Positions 1 through 7,522 of a stretch of 10,000 nt of DNA are shown here, one piece after another (within the stretch, counting starts at the first letter, position 1; each line of letters starts with the position of its first letter). The translations under genes were made by a program, and so were the position numbers. Under the pieces are notes generated by a model. It was not told where the DNA came from. It did no database searches and was given only the letters and a program-made list of their open reading frames with translations. The stretch comes from Theodoxus fluviatilis (taxonomy: Eukaryota; Mollusca; Gastropoda; Cycloneritida; Neritidae), in assembly GCA_034096865.1 (NCBI GenBank), contig JAWQFJ010001294.1, forward strand, positions 142,056 through 152,055. Direction: 5' to 3'.

Positions 1-42
<42 letters not shown>

Positions 43-75
43 GAGAGAGAGACAGAGAGAGAGACAGAGAGAGAG
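1..75. repeat. (GA)n microsatellite
   Basis: Nearly pure GA dinucleotide repeat with a few GACA interruptions. It runs off the left edge of the window, so its full length is unknown. Confidence 0.95.
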
Positions 76-166
76 TGAGAGTAGCCATAAGTACTGATCA
101 AAAGATCAGATAAAGGCCTTGCGGCCTAAGACATCTGAGGACATATCTATCTACATCATTCTCTGT

Positions 167-253
167 CCTCGCAAATGACGTCACGAATTCTATTCTATTC
201 TATTCTATTCTATTCACCCCTCCTTCAAAAATCTCCTCGCAAATGACGTCACG
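167..253 (+). repeat. 19-bp direct repeat flanking an (ATTCT)n tract
   Basis: The 19-mer CCTCGCAAATGACGTCACG occurs at 167-185 and again, identical, at 235-253. Between them is a pentanucleotide ATTCT microsatellite (187-215). Each copy contains the palindrome TGACGTCA. The pair looks like a short local duplication or part of a dispersed repeat; no coding potential is seen. Confidence 0.8.
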
Positions 254-289
254 TTATACGACGTCAAATGATCACGTCACAAATTTTGC

Positions 290-505
290 AAAATGGAGTC
301 TGTTGAATCGTTTTCAATGAAACACCAAAATGTAAAAAAGTCACTTTCTTTTCAAACCTCGATTCTGAAAATTTGATAATATTGAATGGGACCTAACTTC
401 CAGTCAGTGTGCAAAATCTCAAGGAAATCCGTCCAGTAGTTTTTGAGATATAGGCCGTGGAGACGGGACAGACAGACACACAGACACACACACAGACAGA
501 CTAAT
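290..505 (+). mobile_element. Probable 3' end of a dispersed (LINE/SINE-like) element
   Basis: The stretch contains a phrase of the type 'AAATCCGTCCAGTAGTTTTT' followed by 'GAGATATAGGC', then a CAGACAGACACACA microsatellite tail (about 467-500). In my knowledge of invertebrate genomes this kind of phrase, ending in an ACAG/GACA tail, is common at the 3' ends of abundant dispersed elements. The 5' limit is not visible and no reverse-transcriptase coding is seen. The family assignment is inference. Confidence 0.45.
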
Positions 506-575
506 AAAGTGTGTAGGACCTCCAGTAAACCTGGAGGGATAAAGTCTGTAGGACCTCCAGTAAACCTGGAGGGAT
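506..575 (+). repeat. 35-bp tandem duplication, each unit a hairpin
   Basis: Two adjacent 35-bp units (506-540 and 541-575) differ at only one position. Each holds a perfect 7-bp stem, CCTCCAG / CTGGAGG, with a 5-nt TAAAC loop (519-525 with 531-537, and 554-560 with 566-572). It begins immediately after the GACA-tailed element. Confidence 0.85.
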
Positions 576-1014
576 AAACCCAGAAACTACCGTTCTTTTA
601 CAGTACACGAAAGCTGAACTATTCTGGTTCGAACATGCAGCTGTTGGCAGACTTAGTTGGAGAGTCCTATGCGAGTTGACTGCACGGCTTCGGTGCTGCC
701 CTGTGGCTATTTCGATCATCAAGGGCAAGGCAGAAGGCACTCCATTGTAGCTAGTTGCGAAATCGTCTCACAATTTTACTGCATTGCATTCTGCGACGGT
801 TTGGTTCCATAAGCCAGCTATTAAGGCACCCAAACTGCATCTTGCGAATGCATTCACTACGGACAGTTCTCGCTTTCATGATGCACTAATCTAACCTTGA
901 CAATCGTTCTTACAAAATCACATGACGTCAGAGCGCCTGCGAACTTTGTTTCGGAGGATGCATAGTCGCCTTAGTGGTTAGCGCCGCCATGTTGTTTACT
1001 GCAAGCCTCTCGGC
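576..1014. other. No gene seen
   Basis: Mixed-composition non-coding DNA. An open frame covering 501-740 on the minus strand shows no recognisable motif and overlaps the tandem hairpin repeat. A TGACGTCA palindrome lies at 923-930 and a weak tRNA box-A-like phrase near 966-983. Neither is enough to call a feature. Confidence 0.5.
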
Positions 1015-1475
1015 ATTCTAGTTCACTAGAGACTTCGCCTACCGGCGAAAGTGTCTCTAGCCCAGTTGACATCACGTGATGGAAGGTTTTCGTCCGAAAT
1101 ATGTTAATGTAGGTCACACGAGAGGCTTTTGGGATAGCCGATCTGCTCCCTGATATACGCCGTTAAAGTAGTTCTAAGACTATTTCGCACAAAACTCATA
1201 ACTTACTCTTTGTTGAGGCAATAAACAAGCGTTTATTAGATAAAATAAAATTTGTTTTTAAATGGAAACAAGTTTTGACATCTGAATGATTTCTGTAAAA
1301 AGTTGAAAAAATTTGCATCAGAACGATCTATTTTTGGTGCAATGCTGTAATGCGAAGGGTCACGTCTATTATGCATTCATTGCGAACTGTGCCAGAGTCA
1401 ATACTGACTCCATTCTGTAAACTCGAGTCAGTATAGTACTTTTGCCGGTAGGCGAAATCTCTAGTTTACGAGAAT
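1015..1475. repeat. Inverted repeat pair, 38-bp arms about 385 bp apart
   Basis: 1015-1052 and the reverse complement of 1438-1475 align without gaps at 33 of 38 positions, with a shared core of type TTCGCCTACCGGC. The interval between the arms is AT-rich and has no coding potential. The layout suggests a small non-autonomous inverted-repeat element. No target-site duplication could be identified, so the element limits are uncertain. Confidence 0.6.
1026..1060 (+). repeat. Imperfect hairpin
   Basis: CTAGAGAC (1026-1033) pairs with GTCTCTAG (1053-1060), and TTCGCC (1034-1039) pairs with GGCGAA (1044-1049). The loop is 4 nt, with a 3-nt bulge on the right side. It overlaps the left arm of the 38-bp inverted repeat. 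Confidence 0.75.
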
Positions 1476-1500
1476 GTACTGACTCAGGTTCACAGAATGG
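1401..1500 (+). repeat. Overlapping, mutually exclusive palindromes
   Basis: 1401-1410 (ATACTGACTC) pairs perfectly with 1425-1434 across a 14-nt loop. The segment 1410-1433 also pairs with 1477-1500 at 21 of 24 positions. Both use the same GAGTCAGTA block, so only one stem can form at a time. The outer stem encloses the right arm of the 1015/1475 inverted repeat. Confidence 0.75.
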
Positions 1501-1581
1501 CCTCTGATAACTGCTGCGGAGTATACCTTTGTACGATCTAAATTATGTAGGAACTGAATAATGAAGAGAATCCAGACTTAC

Positions 1582-1857
1582 TTGTAGCCCAACACATTCT
1601 GCACGTTCACGTTGATGAAATAGACGACGCCGTGCTTAAGGTCAAGGTTGCCGTACCGGATGTAGCTGCTGAGACCTGCGCTCAGGCGCTCCATGCTTTC
1701 GTACGTGCCCTGCACGCGCACGCGCACACTGGCACTCTCCACCACGCCGTGTAGCTCGCATGTGCCCTCCGCGTGCTCGAAGCTGATGGCCAGACAGTTG
1801 CCGCCATACTGCACACACTTTGTTGCACATTCCGATTCCAGCCGTACAGACACCGTT
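1582..1857 (-). CDS. Exon 4 of visible gene: PAN/Apple-like Cys segment and FN3-like end
   Basis: Internal exon of 276 nt, phase 2 at both ends. The acceptor is a pyrimidine-rich tract ending TTCCAG (AG at 1859-1858). The donor is a perfect GTAAGT (1581-1576). The split codon AG|A joins the 4802-4648 exon to give Arg. Residues about 170-197 of the joined product hold four cysteines, spaced as ECATKC, GGNC then GTCELH, with the hydrophobic run LAISF between. This is the usual look of the core of PAN/Apple domains, which bind proteins or sugars outside cells. Near the end, GVVYFINVNVQNVLGYK resembles VPLYWTVKARNSQGLET in the 6124-5892 exon, so a second FN3-like module closes here. The Cys segment therefore sits inside that module. 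The next exon lies beyond the window or was not recognised. PAN is a motif-level call. Confidence 0.7.
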
Positions 1858-1908
1858 CTGGAACGAAGAGTCAGAAAACCAGAGATACTATAGTAACTGG
1901 ATCGCTGT

Positions 1909-2714
1909 CTGCGCGAAACGCATCTGCCATGTAGTGGCCAAAAGTTACTGTCGACCAAAAGTTACTCAGGAAGTCATCGCAGAGTTATCTGCTCGGGACG
2001 TGCTGAGAATTCAACTTTAAAAAGAGACGGCATCCGCCACTCCGCCTGACTGACTTGGCACGCCCGGGGAGTTATGCTAAGATCCGGCCGCGTTAATAAA
2101 TCTGCATTTTGTGACAAACGTCTTGCTCGGCGGTACTGTACTCCATGCACCTTAACGGTGCGCGTGATTCGGGTGTAATCTTAAGCTAAACGACGTTTAT
2201 TGGCGCTGCTGAAATGGTCGAAGTCGGAAACATTCGGAACGTCGTTTAGCTTAAGATTACACCCGAATCACGCGGGCCGTTAAGGTGCATGGAGTACAGT
2301 ACCGCCGAGCAAGACGTTTGTCACAAAACGCAGATATATTAACGCGGCCGGATCTTAGCATAACTCCCCGGGCGTGCCAAGTCAGTCAACGGTCGCGTTT
2401 TATAAAACCAGACTAAAAATAGACTACAGGGAGGTGACTCCCATATTATTTCCGGCAGGGGAGACGCCTTTTCACGGGGGAAAACTTTTTTGAACGCCAC
2501 ATTATGTGTTAAACTACACAAATGCACCAAAAACACAAAACTCGTAAAGCAACTAATGCGTCGTTTGTCGGGATATATTCAATGCGAAGAACACGTGTAG
2601 AAGCGGTAAATCGCATAAAGAGAGAGCCGAGCAGATAACTCTGCGATGACTTCCTGAGTAACTTTTGGCCGACAGTAACTTTTGGCCGCTACATGCCAGT
2701 GCAATCTCGCGCAG
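1909..2714. mobile_element. Foldback (inverted-repeat) element with nested arms
   Basis: The outer arms 1909-1996 and 2627-2714 are collinear inverted copies. The stretch 1924-1996 / 2627-2699 is nearly identical and the outer ends are more diverged. Inside lies a second inverted pair, 2047-2197 / 2238-2388. Each outer arm carries a tandem CCAAAAGTTACT motif with 17-bp period (1938-1949 and 1955-1966). The left spacer between arms is 50 nt and the right one 238 nt, so the right side has gained, or the left lost, about 190 nt. No transposase frame is present, so it is non-autonomous. No clear target-site duplication was seen. It sits about 50 nt upstream (in transcription) of the 3' splice site at 1858. 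Confidence 0.75.
2047..2388. repeat. 151-bp near-perfect stem with 40-nt loop
   Basis: 2047-2197 and 2238-2388 are reverse complements over 151 bp with about four mismatches and no gap; the loop is 2198-2237. Within a transcript of the host intron this would fold into a long double-stranded RNA. The sequence is more GC-rich than its surroundings and has no recognisable coding content. Confidence 0.92.
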
Positions 2715-3012
2715 GAAACCAAAGTTCTGGCAATGCTCTCTTCCCGTCTAAGTCTGGGCCGGTTCCACTGTCCGCACAGCAATAGAATGTAATGCGTATT
2801 TCTTGTGCTGTGCTTTATCATGTCTAGCTGAATTCAGTTGTGGAAAAACATGATGTAATTTGCCGATTGTAGAGTCAGAGGTTGAAGTTGGACTGACAAT
2901 TCCTTGAATATTAAGACTGAGGTGTGTGCTTTGACGTAGCGTCTGCTTAAAAGCACAGTGGAACTATTCCAGCTACTCTACGTCTGTGGGATTCAGAGGG
3001 TTTTGACACAAC
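2715..3012. other. No gene seen
   Basis: Non-repetitive intronic DNA between the foldback element and the THAP-like fragment. No open frame of note and no strong repeat was found. Confidence 0.5.
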
Positions 3013-3162
3013 ATGCCAGGAAATAACTGTGCAACTGTTTGTTGTGGAGCCTGCACAGGCCTAAATAGAGGGCTGTCGTTCCACAGCATAAGAAAACACA
3101 ACGACGATAACAAATTCCATGTATCATGCACATTATACATAGAAACTAACCCCCGTCAGTAG
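3013..3162 (+). pseudogene. THAP-type zinc-finger N-terminal fragment
   Basis: A 49-codon frame starts MPGNNCATVCCGAC and continues with GLSFHSI, ending at a TAG. An N-terminal Met-Pro, an early Cys-x3-Cys pair and a following F-H/P-like block are typical of the start of THAP DNA-binding domains, which head P-element-like transposases and some host regulators. The later Cys-x2-His pair and the AVPTIF-like end of a THAP domain (usual length about 80-90 residues) are missing. It is therefore a truncated relic or the first exon of a spliced gene. It lies in the plus orientation inside an intron of the minus-strand gene. Recognition rests on the short N-terminus only. Confidence 0.35.
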
Positions 3163-3733
3163 CTGTATAACGCTATACATAGTATCTTTAATCTGTTCTA
3201 TGTATTTCACATGTTTAAGAAACGTTTAGCAGCAGTGCATCTGACTTACAGCACCATCCTACTTATAAAAAAAACACTTTTCTGATTGATAATATAATTG
3301 CAAACTGACTTCACGAAGCGTCGACTCGCTCGTTGTCTTTCGTGTATTATCTCGGTCATAAATGTTACACTCATCTATGCTGTCAGAGCTGATGTAGCTA
3401 TAGATTGACAAGTATGTGTTATATACTATTTCAATATTCAGTCATTCTTTTCAATTACTTATTTTCTATAAATGCTGCGTACTTTCCTCTGGTATCTCCT
3501 CGATTCGCTGCTCCATTCTGTAGACATCGGAAACCGGAAATGATTTTTGCCAGAACTAAGGCGGAGCGGCGCACCCAGCACTTCGACTGTATTTAGACTA
3601 TACACTGAGAGGTCAGTCAGCAGTTTATTATATTATAGTGTCTCTGAGAAAACCTTACAAGTACTCACTGCAAAATTCGTAATGCATTATTTCTATAGAT
3701 GCATTTTGATGGAGATGTCATAGATATGAGACG
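3163..3733. other. No gene seen
   Basis: AT-rich intronic DNA. A 63-codon plus-strand frame (3405-3596) has no recognisable motif and no conserved-looking composition. This could be remnant transposon sequence downstream of the THAP-like fragment, but nothing in it proves that. Confidence 0.45.
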
Positions 3734-3876
3734 GATGGAGAGACGGATGGAGAGAGAGAGAGAGAGAGAGAGAGTGAGATAGAGAGAGAGGGTAGAGAGA
3801 GAGATAGAGAGAGACAGAGAGACAGACAAAGACACAGAGAGACAGACAAAGACACAGAGAGACAGACAAAGACAGA

Positions 3877-3910
<34 letters not shown>

Positions 3911-4595
3911 AACAGAAACAGACAGAAACAGACAGAAACAGACAGAGACAGAGAAACAGAGACAGAGAGACAGAGACAGAGAGGCAGACAGGCAGAGACC
4001 GACAGAGAGAGGCAGACAGACAGACAGATAGACAGGCAGGCAGACACCCAGACAGGCAGGTAGGCAGGCAGGCAGGCAGGCAGACAGACAGGCAGGCAGA
4101 CAGACACACAGACAGACAGGCAGACAGACATACACATAGACAGACACACAGACAGACAGACACACACACACACACACACACACGCACGCACACAGAGGCA
4201 GATACACACACACAGACACACACACACAGACAGACACACCGACACACCAACAGACACACCGACAGACAGACAGACAGGCAGACAGACAGACACGCAGACA
4301 GACACACAGACACACAGAAAGACAGAGGGGCAGGCAGGCGGGCAAGCATGTAAGCAGGTAGGCATGCGGGCACGCAGGCAGGCAAGCAGGTACGCAGGCA
4401 GGCTGGCTAGCATGCAGGCAGGCAAGCAGGTAGGTAGGCAGACTGGCAAGCATGCAGGCAGGCAAGCAGGTAGGTAGGCTAGCATGCAGGCAGGCAAGCA
4501 GGTAGGTAGGCAAGCATGCAGGCAGGCAAGCAGGTACGTAGGCAAGCATGCAGGCAGGCAAGCAGGTAGGCAAGCAGTCAGGCAGACAGACACAC
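3734..4595. repeat. Compound microsatellite, GA / GACA / CA / GCAG
   Basis: About 860 bp of low-complexity DNA with ordered zones: GA-rich (about 3745-3800), GACAGA variants (about 3800-4030), GCAG/GACA mixtures, a CA run (4161-4183), GACA again, then GCAG-rich sequence that becomes a 32-bp minisatellite. On the minus strand it reads as a pyrimidine-rich CTGC/CTGT tract starting about 50 nt after the donor of the 4802-4648 exon. The long Cys/Leu/Ser-rich frames here are open in all three minus frames and are artefacts. Confidence 0.95.
4411..4580. repeat. 32-bp minisatellite inside the GCAG tract
   Basis: The block CATGCAGGCAGGCAAGCAGG starts at 4411, 4451, 4483, 4515 and 4547 with minor variation. 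The spacings are 40, 32, 32 and 32 bp. The unit is a GGCA-based higher-order repeat built from the surrounding tetranucleotide. Confidence 0.85.
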
Positions 4596-4647
4596 CACAG
4601 TCATGGAAATACAGACGCAGACTAATCCAGAGACTGAGATTTCCTAC

Positions 4648-4802
4648 CTTAAAGGTTCTGCGACAAGGCGCCCGAGTTTTGGAGGAGAGAAGTGACGCAG
4701 ATCCCCAGTGACGTCAGACCGCTCACTTCCGGTCCTTACGGAGAAAGGATGCCATGCCAGAACAGCCTGGGAGGACCCAGGTGCCAGTCCTAGAGCGTGC
4801 GT
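4648..4802 (-). CDS. Exon 3 of visible gene: first part of second FN3-like module
   Basis: Internal exon of 155 nt. The acceptor is a strong pyrimidine tract ending CTCTGTCCAG (AG at 4804-4803, phase 0). The donor is AAG|GTAGGA (GT at 4647-4646, phase 2). Phase 0 matches the donor of the 6124-5892 exon and phase 2 matches the acceptor of the 1857-1582 exon. It encodes 51 residues plus a split Arg. Its start THALGLAPGSSQAVLAWHPF resembles FAVGTAPGGSDAMGWTEVG in the 8027-7931 exon: an A-L/V-G-x-A-P-G turn followed by a Trp strand. This internal repeat is the main reason to accept so short an exon. The following part, rich in Arg, Ser and Pro, has no obvious match. The exon is GC-rich against AT-rich flanks. 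Confidence 0.65.
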
Positions 4803-4859
4803 CTGGACAGAGGGGGCGAAGCAAGACCATGTAAGAAAGCGCAAAAAATATGTAATCAT

Positions 4860-5723
4860 AAACAGGACACGCGTGTAACAAGGAGAAGATTCGCCTCAAA
4901 GTGGCCCAGTAAAGCCTAATATTTTCCTTTCCCTCATTTACCTCCTCTCCCCGCCCACCAGGGAAATCGCATCAGCACATGCCCTTTCACGCCCGTTCAC
5001 GCAGTTTACTGAGTCCTCTGGATTGGCGGAGAGCAGTCTGGGCATGACTAGCGAACACTCCATTGCTTCACCGACAGGAGGGATATGTCACGCCAGATTC
5101 TAAAATAAACTCAAATCTTCCGCGCAATTCAACAGAACAATAGAAGGACTCTACAAGTTATTTTCTGCAAACTTTTTTCTATCCCGTCAGTTATTTATTC
5201 ACTAGTCATTCAATGGAAAATTTGATCATGCATTCGTACGGTCGCCATACTATTTAGACACAGAGTATGGGCTTTTCTTCGAGTGCGATGCTATGGACAC
5301 TACATAGAATAAAAATGTTGGGCTGAACATTTCCACATTTATAATGGTAGTGCAGATCTCAGTCGTAAGACTCTTGTACATTTCAAAGCACGAAACACTA
5401 GATCATGAAGCAACTTCAAATTTTGCTCGTAATGCGAGCATATAATTGGTGCACTCTTCGGTTGTTTTATCCAAAATCTTACGAAAATGCAAAGGCCTGA
5501 TATGATAACTGAGTCAAGTTAAGTTTGAAGGAGGAAATGTCTAACAATACATGTATATCCGCCCTAAAATTTTACTAAGAATGATCAGTGCCAATGGATA
5601 CCAAAACACTGGTGTCCACCACAGGAGCGCAATGCAGCCAGTCAGCCAATAGAGTGCTTCCTACTATGTTGTTTCGGCGTCTTCACTATGATTCAGTGTT
5701 CTTGTCCTCGATCTATTGTGTTT
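4860..5723. other. Intronic DNA, no gene seen
   Basis: Mostly single-copy looking and AT-rich. One pyrimidine run ending in AG on the plus strand (about 4925-4970) looks like a splice acceptor but belongs to no readable exon. No tandem repeat stands out. Confidence 0.5.
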
Positions 5724-5914
5724 GAGATGCTGTGTTCCACCTCACTCCATGTGGGTACTTGAGCTCAGTTTGGAATGCCGTGTTCCACCCCCGTACCTGT
5801 GAGTACTTGAGCTCAGTTTGGAATGCCGTGTTCCACCTCCGTACCTGTGAGTACTTGAGCTCAGATTGGAATGCCGTGACCACCTCCCTACCTGTGGGTA
5901 CTTGAGCTCCGAGT
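5724..5914. repeat. 48-bp tandem amplification of an exon-intron border
   Basis: Units start at 5724, 5772, 5820 and 5868; the last is one base shorter. The 5868-5914 unit holds the end of the 6124-5892 exon and its donor CAG|GTAGGG. The next two intronic units keep the donor as CAG|GTACGG, with exon-like ends at 5845 and 5797. In the unit furthest into the intron the donor is lost (CACATGGAG). So the 3' end of an exon plus its 5' splice site has been copied three times into the intron. Confidence 0.9.
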
Positions 5915-6124
5915 CCTCAAAGACGAAGACGGTGCCAGTGACGACGTCAGGGCGACTGGAGACGGCAAAGGAGGCGTCAACGCGTCCATCTGGCAGCGTC
6001 TTGTCGAAGGTGGAAAGCGCGCACTGCACCACCGTCTCCAAGCCCTGGGAGTTACGGGCCTTGACCGTCCAGTACAGAGGCACGCCGCCAGGTAGCGCGC
6101 TGGTCGGAAAGGTCAGGGACGAAC
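5892..6124 (-). CDS. Exon 2 of visible gene: FN3-like module end and start of next
   Basis: Internal exon of 233 nt. The acceptor is CCTCTTGTAG (AG at 6126-6125, phase 1) and the donor CAG|GTAGGG (GT at 5891-5890, phase 0). The split first codon G|GT gives Gly when joined to the 8027-7931 exon. About 77 full codons follow. LYWTVKARNSQGLETVV has the Y-x-T-V-x-A-x-N pattern typical of the penultimate strand of fibronectin-III-like domains. Next comes the linker-like DKTLPDGRV, where related repeats usually have a D-x-T-x-P block, then the start of a new module ending EDSELKYPQ. The likely role is part of a large extracellular or membrane-anchored multi-module protein; no catalytic motif is seen. 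The donor lies inside the 48-bp tandem repeat. Confidence 0.78.
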
Positions 6125-6803
6125 CTACAAGAGGTATGCAGCATGCAAGCTGACAAGTGGAGTGATTTTCTTCTTATTTGTTCATTTGCCGGTGTGTTGA
6201 ACCTTTCCTAAACTGCACTTTTATTGTGAGAACCAATATAATGTTGGTTACATCCTGTGAGAGTTTTGCTCGAAATTCAGTCCATATTTACTAATACGCG
6301 GATTCAGGACTCCAATAAAGGAAAAATAATGAGGTGCAAGTATATAAATTTTTAAGACGGTATCAAATTAAACGGTTTTCCTCTTTAAAAGATATACAGT
6401 TTAACCTCATTAGAGTATTACGATTTTTACACAAATTTATTCTGGTCGTTTAAATCTCTGTCATAACACATGCTTTTTCACAATTAAAAATATGTTGACG
6501 TATAATAATAACGGATCTGATCAAGAAAATAATCAGTCGTGTGACATACTTTAAATCACCATAATAACCTTCTCATATTATGCTGGTCAAACGAGAAAAG
6601 TGCTTTAAAATGAGGCTGGGGTGGGGGTTTTAATTGCTGTTTAGTTCATGCATTAACTCTGATGAAAGTCTTAATTTTAAATTCCACTTAGGAATGATTG
6701 CTTGGTAGCTAATTTTTAAAAATGAAATAAACAATGTCGACGTACCTTTAAAACAACAGGACCTACATCAACAACTACAACAATTCATGTCTACTCCTTC
6801 CCC
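6125..6803. other. AT-rich intronic DNA, no gene seen
   Basis: Long AT-rich stretch with poly-T and poly-A runs and no open frame of interest on either strand. It leads into the 42-bp triplicate. Confidence 0.55.
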
Positions 6804-6929
6804 CGTGTGTTGGGGTTAACAATAGGCCCACCGCGATTCCCTGGGCGTGTGTTGGGGTTAACAATAGGCCCACCGCGATTCCCTGGGCGTGTGTTGGGGT
6901 TAACAATAGGCCCACCGCGATTCCCTGGG
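6804..6929 (+). repeat. 42-bp unit, exactly three copies
   Basis: Units 6804-6845, 6846-6887 and 6888-6929 appear identical. Each contains GGGGTTAACAATAGGCCC. The absence of differences between copies points to recent tandem duplication. The unit is GC-rich within AT-rich intron DNA. Confidence 0.95.
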
Positions 6930-7050
6930 CGAATCATAAAAGGCGAACAAATAGGGACATCATGACTTGATTTGCACCCACTAAGACTATTCTAGTTTTC
7001 GTGCTTAATTGATTTATATTGCCTACAAAGGCTTTTAGTTCGTAAAACTC

Positions 7051-7161
7051 CATCCATCCATCCACCCATCCACCCACCCACCCACCCACCCATCCATCTA
7101 ACCATCCATCCATCCATTCATCCAAACATCCATCAAACCATCCATCCATCCATCCAACTAT

Positions 7162-7196
<35 letters not shown>

Positions 7197-7522
7197 ACCA
7201 TCCATCCATCCAACCATCCATCCATCCACCCATCCATCCATCCATCCATCCATCCATCCATCTAACCATCCATCCATCTATCCATCCATCCATCCACCCA
7301 TCCATCCATCCATCCATCCATCCATGCATCCATTCATCCATCCATCCATCCATCCATCCATCCATCCATCCATCCATCCATCCATCCATCCATCCATCCA
7401 TCCATCCATCAATCCATCCAACCACCCATCCATCCATCCATCCATTAATCCATCCATCCATCCATCCATCCATCCATCCATCCGTCCGTCCATCCATCCA
7501 TCCATTCATCCATCCACCCATC
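7051..7522. repeat. (CATC)n tetranucleotide array
   Basis: About 470 bp of CATC repeat with scattered variants (CACC, AACC, ATTC) and an internal CAGC island (7163-7195). Long repetitive frames such as HPSIHPSI or MDGWMDGW on either strand follow from the period-4 sequence and are not genes. Confidence 0.96.

Noticed and set aside
501..740. 79-codon minus-strand frame
   Set aside because: Overlaps the hairpin tandem repeat, has no motif, and does not fit the FN3-like protein as a downstream exon.
960..1025. tRNA-like box A (near TCGCCTTAGTGGTTAGCGC) suggesting a SINE head
   Set aside because: The box-A spacing is off by one base and no acceptable box B (GGTTCGA-type) follows at the expected distance.
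2092..2100. AATAAA as a polyadenylation signal
   Set aside because: It lies within the arm of the foldback element, with no gene ending there.
3405..3596. 63-codon plus-strand frame
   Set aside because: No recognisable motif, AT-rich, and no supporting start context or splice structure.
3665..4593. Three overlapping minus-strand frames of 230-302 codons, rich in Cys, Leu, Ser and Val
   Set aside because: They lie in the GA/GACA/CA/GCAG tract, where period-4 sequence keeps all three frames open. There is no domain and no non-repeat core.
176..4716. CRE-like TGACGTCA palindromes at 176-183, 244-251, 923-930 and 4709-4716
   Set aside because: Scattered, two within a repeat and one within an exon. 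No promoter or transcription start is visible nearby.
5742..5891. Read-through of the 6124-5892 exon to 5742 as coding sequence
   Set aside because: The frame stays open, but the canonical donor CAG|GTAGGG at 5892/5891 gives the phase needed by the next exon. The extension translates repeat DNA in a shifted frame.
5866..6153. 95-codon plus-strand frame
   Set aside because: It is the antisense shadow of the 6124-5892 exon.
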